Assembly (NCBI GenBank): GCA_030589715.1
Contig: JAUUVE010000032.1
Location: forward strand, 1-11,698
Reading direction: 5' to 3'
From: Desulfobacteraceae bacterium
GTDB taxonomy: Bacteria; Desulfobacterota; DSM-4660; Desulfatiglandales; Desulfatiglandaceae
Length of the DNA: 11,698 bases
This document shows positions 4,946-11,698 of this stretch, piece after piece (the stretch's first letter is position 1; each line of letters begins with the position of its first letter). The notes beneath the pieces are model-generated. The model searched no databases. It saw only the letters and a program-made list of their open reading frames with translations, and had not been told where the DNA came from. The translations under genes were made by a program, and so were the position numbers.

Positions 4946-6759
4946 GATATGTGGCGAGGAAAACGCACAACAAATGTTGTGTCTTCTTTCCCTCCTTTGA
5001 TTTCTATCTTTCCCTTTAACAGGCTCATGATCCGGTGGATAATGTAGAGTCCCCGTCCCGGGCCCTCCCCTTCCAGGATCTTTACGCGGTCCTCCTGAGA
5101 GATATGCCCCGTATTTCTGATCTCGGCACAGGCCCATTCACCATCCGCATAGGTACGAATAGCAAGGACTCCCCCCTTTAACGGGATCGCCTTTGTGGCA
5201 TTGTTTAACAGATTGTCAAATCCCCGCTCTGCAGGGATGAGATGGCCCCTGATATTGATTTCTGGATCGAAAGGCCCCTCCTTCAAGGTAATATCTTGCT
5301 TGAGCTGCTCCCTGATCGCCTCTTTGTTTATCTCGAACCTCTTCCTAAGGACCCCTGTCAGGTTCACCACCTGTTCTTCGCCGACCCTGTAAATACTCAA
5401 GGCCAATTCTTGCAGACGAGTGGTCTCTTCCACCAGGATATCCAGGTATTTATGGATCTGTCCCTGGGAGCCCTCATCTCCCTTCTCCACAAGTAGTTGC
5501 TTTAGTCTTCTGGCAAAGCCTGCCGTTGCAATGGCCGGGTTCTTAAAATCGTGGAGGGCATCATCAAGCCGTTCCATCTTCTGGGCCTTCATCAATTCTC
5601 TACCCAGGAACAAGAATATATCAATCTCATCTTCCCTATACCGTAATCTATGATCCAGCGCGTCAAAGGTCATGAAATGGCTGATCTCTCCCTCAACGTA
5701 AAGTGGGACATAGAGTATGGAGTTGATGTTATGGAGCGCGGCAAAGTTCCTTAGTTCTCTTGATAACAGATCGCTTTTCTGGGGCTCCACCACCAGGATA
5801 TAATCCGGGGTTACTATCTCGTAAACAGAGTCCCCGGAGTATTCCTTGAGATCCAGAAGCAGACTAAAGACCGGCTCCTTGCCGACCGGGTAACTCCTCC
5901 CAATGTTATGGTAACCCCCTGCCTCAGGATAACCGGCCTCAAGGATGACCTTCTTGAGGTCCTTTGAAGCCGAGAAAAGGACCGCGCTTTGCAGATTGAC
6001 CATCTCTGCAAGATCCGGGACCACGCGATCAAAGACCTCCTTTATCTTGACTCCCGATCGCGTCCCCATTTTCCGGAAAATATGCCTGACAATCTCCTCT
6101 TGCTTTTCGCGGATCCTATGAAGGGATATGATCTTCTTCCGGGCAATCACAAAACTGAGTCTCTTGGCCATGAGGTTGGCCATCTGTATCTCCAGTGGTG
6201 TGAAGGTTCGCCCCTTCTCCCGATAATATATCTGAATAACGCCAAAGGTATCCCGCTCCCTGGGGAAGAAACGGGGAAGCTCAAGCGGGATGGCCATAAG
6301 AGACTGAACCCCTTTTCTGTAAATAACATCCTTGTCACGGTAGAGTTCCTCTTGCAGGATGTCAGGGACCAGGAAAGGCCTGCGTGTCCTGACGACCTCT
6401 CCGGCTATGCTCCCTTCCAGGGGTATCAGGGTCTGGCGCATATCTTCTTCAGATGGGTAGGATCCATAGGAAAGCATCTGCTCGGTGTGCGGATCATAGA
6501 TCCTCACAGAGGCGGAGTGGGCCCCCAGGAAATCCACCATGAATCGGGTGGCCCTTTCCAGGATCTGGGGCTCGGGCAGGTCCGGGTCGATCTCAACTAT
6601 CTCGTCTACCTGGCCGGTAACCCGGCCCAGGAATTCGGACAGGACATGCTCCTCGATCCATTCCGCCAGAAAAACCCAAAAATCCTCTTTGGCGGAGACC
6701 TCCCCTGCCCAGGGCTCCTCCTGGATTCTTTTGACCAAGTCTTCCAGATTCATCAACAT
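4942..6759 (-). CDS. two-GAF sensor histidine kinase
   Basis: A 605-aa protein with no obvious membrane segment, hence probably a cytosolic sensor. An N-terminal helical region (1-60) is followed by a first GAF-like domain (about 65-207, including IPLEGSIAGEVVRTRRPFLVPD and MAIPL) and a second (about 240-390, including SILYVPLYVEGE). A coiled connection leads to an H-box-like ALHDFKNPA with H403, predicted to be the phosphorylated histidine. The ATPase domain keeps an N-box (FDNLLNNATKAI, 514-525) and a glycine loop GEGPGRGLYIIHRI (564-577). The G1 region reads NTGHIS without the usual Asp. GAGGG 6 nt upstream supports the ATG at 6759. No response regulator adjoins it. It converges on the AOR/moaD pair, so a signalling link to that locus is possible but unproven. 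Confidence 0.88.
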   Translation of the reverse strand: MLMNLEDLVKRIQEEPWAGEVSAKEDFWVFLAEWIEEHVLSEFLGRVTGQVDEIVEIDPDLPEPQILERATRFMVDFLGAHSASVRIYDPHTEQMLSYGSYPSEEDMRQTLIPLEGSIAGEVVRTRRPFLVPDILQEELYRDKDVIYRKGVQSLMAIPLELPRFFPRERDTFGVIQIYYREKGRTFTPLEIQMANLMAKRLSFVIARKKIISLHRIREKQEEIVRHIFRKMGTRSGVKIKEVFDRVVPDLAEMVNLQSAVLFSASKDLKKVILEAGYPEAGGYHNIGRSYPVGKEPVFSLLLDLKEYSGDSVYEIVTPDYILVVEPQKSDLLSRELRNFAALHNINSILYVPLYVEGEISHFMTFDALDHRLRYREDEIDIFLFLGRELMKAQKMERLDDALHDFKNPAIATAGFARRLKQLLVEKGDEGSQGQIHKYLDILVEETTRLQELALSIYRVGEEQVVNLTGVLRKRFEINKEAIREQLKQDITLKEGPFDPEINIRGHLIPAERGFDNLLNNATKAIPLKGGVLAIRTYADGEWACAEIRNTGHISQEDRVKILEGEGPGRGLYIIHRIMSLLKGKIEIKGGKEDTTFVVRFPRHIS

Positions 6760-6804
6760 TAAAAACCCTCAAAATGCACGAAAAAAACTCAAACGGGTCT
6801 ATTT

Positions 6805-6833
6805 TTGATAACAGAGAGCGATAGGAAAGTCAA
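6805..6833 (-). promoter_or_regulatory. candidate sigma70 promoter of the kinase gene
   Basis: On the minus strand TTGACT (rc of 6828-6833, 5 of 6) and TATCAA (rc of 6805-6810, 4 of 6) are separated by 17 nt, about 45 nt upstream of the kinase start. Consensus match only. It abuts the left edge of the ferredoxin remnant. Confidence 0.5.
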
Positions 6834-7079
6834 GAAAGGCGGTTTGGGCCCAGGGCCGAAGATGTAGCACCCGAAATCAGCGAACTGCTCCATAGCCGAA
6901 CCCTGCTTCGCCCCTCAATTGACGAAGTTCTGTGCACGGGTTGCGAGACCTGCATCCAACAATGCCCTGCCTCAGCTTTATCATTTGTCAGAGGCCTGCC
7001 ACAGGTGGATGGCCAAAGGTGTATAACCTGTTTCTGCTGTCAGGAGATGTGTGCTGAATCGGCAATCAAATTGAGTTGA
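6825..7079 (+). pseudogene. start-less 2x[4Fe-4S] ferredoxin tail, DUF362-like
   Basis: The frame is open from just after a TAG at 6822 to TGA 7077-7079 but contains no ATG, GTG or TTG before the domain. Translation gives a short lead (about 35 residues, including AEDVAPEISELLHSR) followed by LCTGCETCIQQCP (6930-6968) and, after a hairpin-type linker, RCITCFCCQEMC (7017-7052), ending AESAIKLS. These are two CxxCxxCxxxC-type clusters of a bacterial ferredoxin fold. The CxxCxCCQExC form of the second cluster is what I know from the C-terminus of DUF362 iron-sulfur proteins, where about 250-300 residues precede it. That upstream part is missing, so I read this as the surviving 3' end of a deleted gene. 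An unusual start codon (for example CTG 6885) cannot be fully excluded. Confidence 0.7.
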
Positions 7080-7104
7080 CTATACCGATGCCCCCCTGCT
7101 CCGC

Positions 7105-7133
7105 TTGACACCCAAATTTCATTCTCATATTGT
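7105..7133 (+). promoter_or_regulatory. strong sigma70-like promoter of the M24 gene
   Basis: A perfect TTGACA (7105-7110), a 17-nt spacer and TATTGT (7128-7133, 4 of 6). Transcription would start near 7140, leaving a leader of about 35 nt before ATG 7175. The downstream genes follow at 18 nt, 1 nt and a 4-nt overlap, so this promoter may serve the whole M24-pqi run. Confidence 0.6.
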
Positions 7134-7174
7134 TCATACTGGGAAGAGTATTTTCTTCCGGACAAGGGGTGGCA

Positions 7175-8392
7175 ATGACTGAGCTGTATATTCGGCCCCA
7201 TTACAGAAAATACGATAAAATGCAATTAGAAAAAAGAATCGAAATCTTGCAGGACAAGATACGGGAAAATGCATTATCCGCTGCACTGTTGTTTTATTCA
7301 CGGGATGTGCTTTATTACACGGGAACTGCGCAGCCATCATACCTTGTCGTGCTACCTCACGAGTATTTCCTTTTTGTCAGAAGTGGTTTTGAATTTGCGG
7401 TAGGGGACGCATTTATCCCACAGGAGAGGATAAGAGAAGAACGGCGATTGGAAAACGTTTACAAAAAAGTATTCTCCAGATTACCGACCCACAAAAAGAT
7501 TGGGACTGAATTAGACATTTTGACGGCAGTCCAATTTAGGAGGTTCAAAAAGATTTTTTCCGCTTATGAATTTGTTAACATATCACCTGTGGTTCTATGG
7601 CAGAGAAAGAAGAAGGATTCATCTGAAATTGATAAGATAAAAGAGGCTTGTGAAGCAGTTGATGTGGGCCATAATGCGGTTTTGGCGACTCTAAGGGAAG
7701 GAACGACAGAGCTTGAACTTGCCGCGGCTGTTGAAAATGCCCATAGATTGGCCGGGCATGAAGGAATATTCTTTATTAGACAACCGGATTTTTTTATGAG
7801 CAGAGGGCCCATTTCCTCTGGCCCAAATCTGTTCAAAATCAGCGGTGTCGTCTATACCATAACAGGTGTGGGCTTGAGCCCATCAGTTCCGGCCGGACCT
7901 TCCAGGAGATCAATTTCAAAGGGGGATCTGGTTATCATTGACATCCCAACGTTAGTAAACGGATACCATGGGGACCAGACAAGAAGCTATATTCTGGGAA
8001 AGGCCACTATACAAATTGAAACCATGTATAATAATCTCAAAGAGATTGCTGATTATCTTATAGAGAATATCAGGCCACGAATGAAATGCAGCGAAATCTA
8101 TCAAATAGCCATAGAAAAATCAAAAGAGCTAAAGGTCCAAGATACCTTTTTATCCTTTGGCGGAGGGAAAAAGAGCCGAATGATTGGCCATGGCATCGGA
8201 TTAGAACTAAACGAGCCCCCTATACTCTCTGTATACGATCATTCTGAGGTTTCGGATGGCTTTGTGATTGCACTGGACATGCACATGATGGATGAGAGTG
8301 TTGGTGTGGTTAAATTGGAAGACATGATCCTGATCACTAGCAATGGAAACAAGGTTTTGACAAAAACCCCAAGACATCTTTTTGAGCTATAG
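7175..8392 (+). CDS. M24-family metallopeptidase (Xaa-Pro peptidase-like)
   Basis: A 405-aa protein with a creatinase-type N-terminal domain (about 15-145) and a pita-bread M24 catalytic domain (about 150-400). Family members are dinuclear-metal Xaa-Pro peptidases, prolidases or related hydrolases (creatinase, ectoine hydrolase). Of the five usual ligands I see D256 (VIIDIP), D267 (GDQTR), H339 (GHGIGLELNEPP) and the last Glu E382 (KLEDMILIT). The penultimate Glu, normally in an EP motif, is Asp here (ALDMHMM, D368), so metal binding or substrate may differ. AAGGGG five nt upstream supports ATG 7175. A TTG at 7130 falls inside the -10 box and is excluded. There is no signal peptide. The gene looks more A+T-rich than its neighbours. 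It lies 18 bp before the first pqiA-like gene. Confidence 0.87.
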   Translation: MTELYIRPHYRKYDKMQLEKRIEILQDKIRENALSAALLFYSRDVLYYTGTAQPSYLVVLPHEYFLFVRSGFEFAVGDAFIPQERIREERRLENVYKKVFSRLPTHKKIGTELDILTAVQFRRFKKIFSAYEFVNISPVVLWQRKKKDSSEIDKIKEACEAVDVGHNAVLATLREGTTELELAAAVENAHRLAGHEGIFFIRQPDFFMSRGPISSGPNLFKISGVVYTITGVGLSPSVPAGPSRRSISKGDLVIIDIPTLVNGYHGDQTRSYILGKATIQIETMYNNLKEIADYLIENIRPRMKCSEIYQIAIEKSKELKVQDTFLSFGGGKKSRMIGHGIGLELNEPPILSVYDHSEVSDGFVIALDMHMMDESVGVVKLEDMILITSNGNKVLTKTPRHLFEL

Positions 8393-8410
8393 GAAGGTAT
8401 TCCGGGCAAA

Positions 8411-9055
8411 ATGGTCACATCCCAATCCAATCCAAAAACCATAGACCCGAGGGGGCTAATAGCCTGCCCTGAATGCGATTTGTTGATTCGAGGAACGGAC
8501 CCCGGACCCGGCGTTAAGACCCTGTGTCCCAGATGCGGGTGCACGCTTTTCCAGGTGAAGAAGGACTCGATTGAGCGTACCCTCGTTTTGAGTCTGGCAG
8601 GCCTGATTCTTTTTGTGCCTGCCATGGTATTGCCTATCATGACTCTGGATGCCATGGGGATCGAGCGAACCAGCAATATCCTGCAGGGAATAAAAGCCTT
8701 GTTCCAGGACGGTTTTCACATGGTTGCCATGGTAGTGCTTTTGACTGCTGTAATCGTTCCGTTCCTCAAGCTTCTGTTGCTGTTCTATGTATCGGTAGCC
8801 ATTCGAATCAAGGCCAATTTGAGCAATCCGGCCCTCGGTTTCAGGTTCTATCAGCGGCTGGACGAATGGGGAATGCTGGAGATCTACATGCTCGGCATTC
8901 TTGTATCAATCACAAAACTGACAGATCTTGCCCACGTCTCTTATGGGATCGGGCTGTTCTGTTTTGTCTCTCTACTAGCAATCCCCCTGTTTTCATCTGT
9001 CACCTTTGACAAGCATCAATACTGGGCTCTTATTGGGCGGAGTGCGGACAAATAG
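8411..9055 (+). CDS. PqiA/LetA-type membrane protein, first half
   Basis: A 214-aa inner-membrane protein of the paraquat-inducible protein A family. Family members pair with MCE proteins in lipid transport between the inner and outer membranes. A cytosolic zinc ribbon (C19/C22 and C39/C42, CPEC and CPRC) precedes about four predicted membrane helices (about 57-75, 103-130, 154-170, 176-195). VPAMVLPIMT is the typical first-helix motif (FPANLLPIMT in the next gene). E. coli PqiA and LetA are about 420 aa with two such units in one chain, whereas here each unit is a separate gene. GGAAGG lies 13 nt upstream of the ATG, rather far, so translation may depend partly on the M24 gene. The stop TAG is one base before the next ATG, indicating coupling. 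Confidence 0.9.
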   Translation: MVTSQSNPKTIDPRGLIACPECDLLIRGTDPGPGVKTLCPRCGCTLFQVKKDSIERTLVLSLAGLILFVPAMVLPIMTLDAMGIERTSNILQGIKALFQDGFHMVAMVVLLTAVIVPFLKLLLLFYVSVAIRIKANLSNPALGFRFYQRLDEWGMLEIYMLGILVSITKLTDLAHVSYGIGLFCFVSLLAIPLFSSVTFDKHQYWALIGRSADK

Positions 9056-9056
9056 A

Positions 9057-9677
9057 ATGGCTAAAGAGCAACTGACGGCACGGGAGGCAGGCCTGATTCA
9101 ATGCCTGGACTGCCATTTGCTAACAGCAAAAGGGCACGGGATTATGGAAACGCACTGCCCGCGCTGCGGAGCAAAACTTCATTTTAGAAAATCCACCAGC
9201 CTGGCAAGGACCTGGGCCCTGCTGATCAGCAGTCTCATCTTATTGTTTCCCGCCAACCTCCTTCCCATAATGACCGTGACCTATTTGGGAGAAAAGCAAC
9301 CCAACACCATCATGGATGGCATTGAGCATTTCATACAATCGGGCAGCTACTTCATCGCGCTTCTTATTTTTTTTGCAAGTATCCTGGTGCCCGTATTCAA
9401 AGTGATGGGCATAATACTCATCATGATCTCAATCCAGAAGAAATGGAAAACGCGGTTAAGACACAAGACCCTGATGTTCCGGTTCATAAAGTTCATAGGG
9501 CGCTGGTCCATGCTCGATATCTTTGTGATCGCGATCATGGTCGCCCTGGTAAACTTAGGCACGCTGACCGCTATTGTCCCGGCACCTGCAGTCACATATT
9601 TTGCAACCGTGGTTGTTTTGACCATACTGGCAGCGAATACCTTTGACACACGGCTCATATGGGAGGATACCAAATGA
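9057..9677 (+). CDS. PqiA/LetA-type membrane protein, second half
   Basis: A 206-aa paralogue of the preceding protein with the same plan. It has a zinc ribbon (C16/C19 and C34/C37, CLDC and CPRC), then about four membrane helices starting with LLFPANLLPIMTVTYLG (62-78). Later come helices near 98-124, 152-170 and 176-194, with GRWSMLDIFVI (148-158) as the conserved segment between helices. Together with the upstream gene it corresponds to the two tandem domains of E. coli PqiA or LetA. ATG 9057 is chosen because it follows the previous stop by one base. A TTG at 9006 would overlap that gene by 50 bp. The end overlaps the MCE gene in ATGA, so all three are likely translationally coupled. The protein should form the inner-membrane part of the MCE system. 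Confidence 0.9.
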   Translation: MAKEQLTAREAGLIQCLDCHLLTAKGHGIMETHCPRCGAKLHFRKSTSLARTWALLISSLILLFPANLLPIMTVTYLGEKQPNTIMDGIEHFIQSGSYFIALLIFFASILVPVFKVMGIILIMISIQKKWKTRLRHKTLMFRFIKFIGRWSMLDIFVIAIMVALVNLGTLTAIVPAPAVTYFATVVVLTILAANTFDTRLIWEDTK

Positions 9678-11368
9678 CGGATGATCATCAGATGGAGTCA
9701 AATATCCCTAGTCCGGAGATGAAACCCAGGAGAGGCGTTTCTCCGATCTGGATTTTGCCCGTTGTGGCCTTGTTGATTGCATCCTGGCTCGTCTATAAAA
9801 GCGTCGTTGATGCGGGCATCAAGGTAACCATCAGGTTTGACAATGCGCAGGGCATCGAGAAGGGCAAGACCCGTGTCATTTGTCGGGGAATGCCTATCGG
9901 GGTTGTGGAAAGTCTGACCATTAGTAAGGACTTCAGGAGCATTAATGTGGTGGTGGAATTTGTAAAAGAAGCACGAAAACAGCTCCGGAAAAACACCAAG
10001 TTCTGGATGGTGGCACCCACGATCTCGCCAAAGGGGATTACAGGGCTTGAGACCATTTTGAAGGGAAATTATATCACCATGCAACCGGGAGACGGGCCTG
10101 AGGAGCGCAATTTTGTGGCGCTATCCAATCCGCCGCCCATCCGGTCTGACGAACCGGGGCTCCATATTCAACTCATTTCCGACGGTCTGGGTTCACTGGC
10201 CCAGGGCAGCGGGGTTTACTACAAAGGCATCAAGGCCGGAGAGATCCAGCAATTTGACTTAAACGATCAGGGAAAGGTCGTGATAGATGTTTACATCGAT
10301 CAGAAATATGCCCACAAAGTGAAAAAATCATCACGATTCTTCAACGTCAGCGGCGTGTCTTTTGAAGGAAGCCTATCGGGTTTTAAGATCAACACAGAGG
10401 CATTAAGCGCGCTGGTGATGGGTGGCGTCGCATTTCTTACCCCGGAAGAGGGCAAAGGCGCCAAAGATGCGGTTGATGGCGACTCCTTCAGCCTCTTTGA
10501 AAACAGGGACCTTGCTGAACAGGAGGGGAAAAGGATTACCCTCCTCTTTGATGATGGAAAGGGGATCTCCGCAAGAACTCAGATCAGGTACAGGGGGGTT
10601 GAAATAGGCAGGGTCTTAAGGATTGAACTCAATAAGAAGATAACAGGCGTCCAGGTGACCGCTTCCATCCAAAAGCGGTATCGTTCCCTGCTCAGAGAGG
10701 GGACGCAATTCTGGCTGGTGGAACCTCAGCTCGGTCTTGCCGGCGCCAAGAACCTTGAAACGATCATTTCCGGAACCTATATCACCCTTCGTCCTGGCAA
10801 GGGAAAAACAAAACGAACCTTCAGGGCACTAAGCGCACAGCCAACAAGCCTGGAACCTAGAAACGGTCTTAAAATCATTTTGGTCGCTGAACGCCTTGGG
10901 TCGATTAAAGCCGATGACCCGGTGTATTTCCGCCAGGTCAAGGTGGGAGAGGTCACCGGGTGCCGGCTCTCCAAAGATGCGACCTCTGCACTTATCAGTG
11001 TAGATATCGAAAAGCCATACGCGCCTTTGGTCCGCACCGATTCAAAGTTCTGGAATGTATCGGGGATCAAGATAGACGTTGGCCTGTTCAAGGGGGCAAA
11101 GGTGCGCACCGAGTCCATGCAGTCCATACTGGAAGGTGGCATTGCCTTTGCCACGCCAGGGAAACCGAGCGCGGCGAAAGAAGACGATAAATTCAGCAGG
11201 GGTGTCCTTCTTGACGAATCGGGATCAAGAGATAACGCCAAAGGTGGGACATCCGCCCAGGCACATCCCCCTGGAAGGCCAGCAAAAAACGGCGCAAGAT
11301 TTATACTCTATGACGAACCTAAGGATAAGTGGCTCAAATGGCGCCCAAAAATTATGCTTGGAAAATGA
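9674..11368 (+). CDS. PqiB/LetB-type MCE protein with four MCE repeats
   Basis: A 564-aa periplasmic protein anchored by one N-terminal helix (about 23-43, SPIWILPVVALLIASWLVY). Four MCE-like repeats follow at about 46-140, 162-257, 286-375 and 398-495, showing recurring signatures such as RGVEIGRV, SSRFFNVSGV and DSKFWNVSGI. In E. coli, MCE proteins of this class assemble hexameric tunnels for phospholipid movement across the periplasm. PqiB has three MCE domains plus a long C-terminal helix, and LetB has seven. This one has four, no helical tail, and a LetB-like ending (FILYDEPKDKWLKW). GGGAGG (9660-9665) 8 nt upstream supports ATG 9674, which overlaps the previous stop. An ATG at 9659 would lie before that site. 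No pqiC-like lipoprotein gene follows. Confidence 0.92.
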   Translation: MTDDHQMESNIPSPEMKPRRGVSPIWILPVVALLIASWLVYKSVVDAGIKVTIRFDNAQGIEKGKTRVICRGMPIGVVESLTISKDFRSINVVVEFVKEARKQLRKNTKFWMVAPTISPKGITGLETILKGNYITMQPGDGPEERNFVALSNPPPIRSDEPGLHIQLISDGLGSLAQGSGVYYKGIKAGEIQQFDLNDQGKVVIDVYIDQKYAHKVKKSSRFFNVSGVSFEGSLSGFKINTEALSALVMGGVAFLTPEEGKGAKDAVDGDSFSLFENRDLAEQEGKRITLLFDDGKGISARTQIRYRGVEIGRVLRIELNKKITGVQVTASIQKRYRSLLREGTQFWLVEPQLGLAGAKNLETIISGTYITLRPGKGKTKRTFRALSAQPTSLEPRNGLKIILVAERLGSIKADDPVYFRQVKVGEVTGCRLSKDATSALISVDIEKPYAPLVRTDSKFWNVSGIKIDVGLFKGAKVRTESMQSILEGGIAFATPGKPSAAKEDDKFSRGVLLDESGSRDNAKGGTSAQAHPPGRPAKNGARFILYDEPKDKWLKWRPKIMLGK

Positions 11369-11385
11369 TCGACCCAAGACATTCC

Positions 11386-11415
11386 TGGTTTCATATTTTT
11401 ACTTTTCCAAAACCA
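11386..11415 (+). terminator. weak AT-rich hairpin after the MCE gene
   Basis: TGGTTT (11386-11391) and AAACCA (11410-11415) can pair around an 18-nt loop, 17 nt past the MCE stop. It is AT-rich and lacks a T tract after the stem, so termination would be weak at best. It is the only candidate between the MCE gene and the next gene. Confidence 0.2.
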
Positions 11416-11436
11416 TAAATATTGTAGGAGGAACTA

Positions 11437-11698
11437 ATGACACTTTCAAGAGATGAAATTATGGATGCCTTGAAGAAGTGGAACCTGGCCTGGGACAACC
11501 ATGATCTCGATGGGGTTATGCAACTCTTTCATGATGAGATACTGTTTGAAAACTGGACTGGTGGAAGGGTCAAAGGTAAGGAAGCCCTCAGGAAGGTATG
11601 GGCACCATGGTTTGCAAATCACGGAGGGTTTAGCTTTACAGAGGAAGAAACGTTTATTGATGAAAATGAACAAAAAGCTCTTTACCGCTGGACGCTCA
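11437..11698 (+). CDS. NTF2/SnoaL-like protein (3' end off window)
   Basis: The first 87 residues of a small alpha+beta-barrel protein are present. The opening helix and DNHDLDGVMQLFHDEILFEN segment, followed by GGRVKGKEALRKVW and W-x-F near 59-61, are the usual layout of NTF2-like/SnoaL families. A strong AGGAGG (11426-11431) lies 5 nt before ATG 11437. Members of this superfamily include cyclases, isomerases and binding proteins, so no reaction can be assigned. The C-terminal half that would carry much of the pocket is outside the window. It lies 68 bp after the MCE gene on the same strand, and cotranscription is possible but its own initiation signal is strong. Confidence 0.75.
   Translation, partial: MTLSRDEIMDALKKWNLAWDNHDLDGVMQLFHDEILFENWTGGRVKGKEALRKVWAPWFANHGGFSFTEEETFIDENEQKALYRWTL

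Noticed and set aside
5989..6762. Long open frame of 257 codons on the plus strand
   Set aside because: It is antisense to the two-GAF kinase, shows no recognisable domain and is a codon-bias shadow of that gene.
9674..11368. Straight annotation as PqiB
   Set aside because: The protein lacks the long C-terminal helical region of E. coli PqiB, has four MCE repeats and ends like LetB, so a plain pqiB symbol would mislead.

Overview
The window looks like chromosomal DNA of an anaerobic, Gram-negative bacterium, most likely a Desulfobacterota (deltaproteobacterial sulfate-reducer or syntroph) relative. The inference rests on a tungsten-type aldehyde:ferredoxin oxidoreductase with its own MoaD-like carrier, a DUF362-type ferredoxin tail, an FmdB zinc ribbon and other small CxxC proteins, and an MCE lipid-transport system that implies an outer membrane. 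Taxonomy is inferred from gene content and family resemblance only.

Layout. Positions 1-2115 read leftward: a partial queD (queuosine/pterin), a ten-cysteine zinc-ribbon protein 5 bp upstream of it, a gene-free stretch of about 435 bp with a repeat cluster, a 54-aa FmdB-type zinc ribbon, and an orphan hisF with no hisH beside it. From about 2220 the strand switches. A good sigma70-like promoter leads into a roughly 100-nt leader, which can fold over the start codon of a 716-aa tungsto-enzyme gene (AOR family). After a 190-nt gap with nested hairpins comes a MoaD-like sulfur carrier ending in Gly-Gly-Gly. A leftward two-GAF sensor histidine kinase converges on it, and the two stop codons overlap inside one CTAG.

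Between the kinase and the next rightward genes lies a start-less remnant of a 2x[4Fe-4S] ferredoxin domain, resembling the C-terminus of DUF362 proteins. From 7105 a second good promoter drives an M24 (Xaa-Pro peptidase-like) gene. It is followed closely by two single-domain PqiA/LetA membrane proteins and a PqiB/LetB-like protein with four MCE repeats. The last gene is a partial NTF2/SnoaL-like protein.

How they work together. The AOR and MoaD-like proteins form a plausible functional pair (enzyme plus dithiolene-sulfur donor for tungstopterin). The two PqiA/LetA halves and the MCE protein form a plausible envelope lipid-transport unit with translationally coupled reading frames. The most interesting non-coding signals are the AOR leader, where the ribosome-binding site and start codon lie in one arm of a 10-bp perfect inverted repeat and an alternative stem competes with it, and the structured AOR-moaD spacer. 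No tRNA, rRNA, CRISPR array or intact insertion sequence was recognised.
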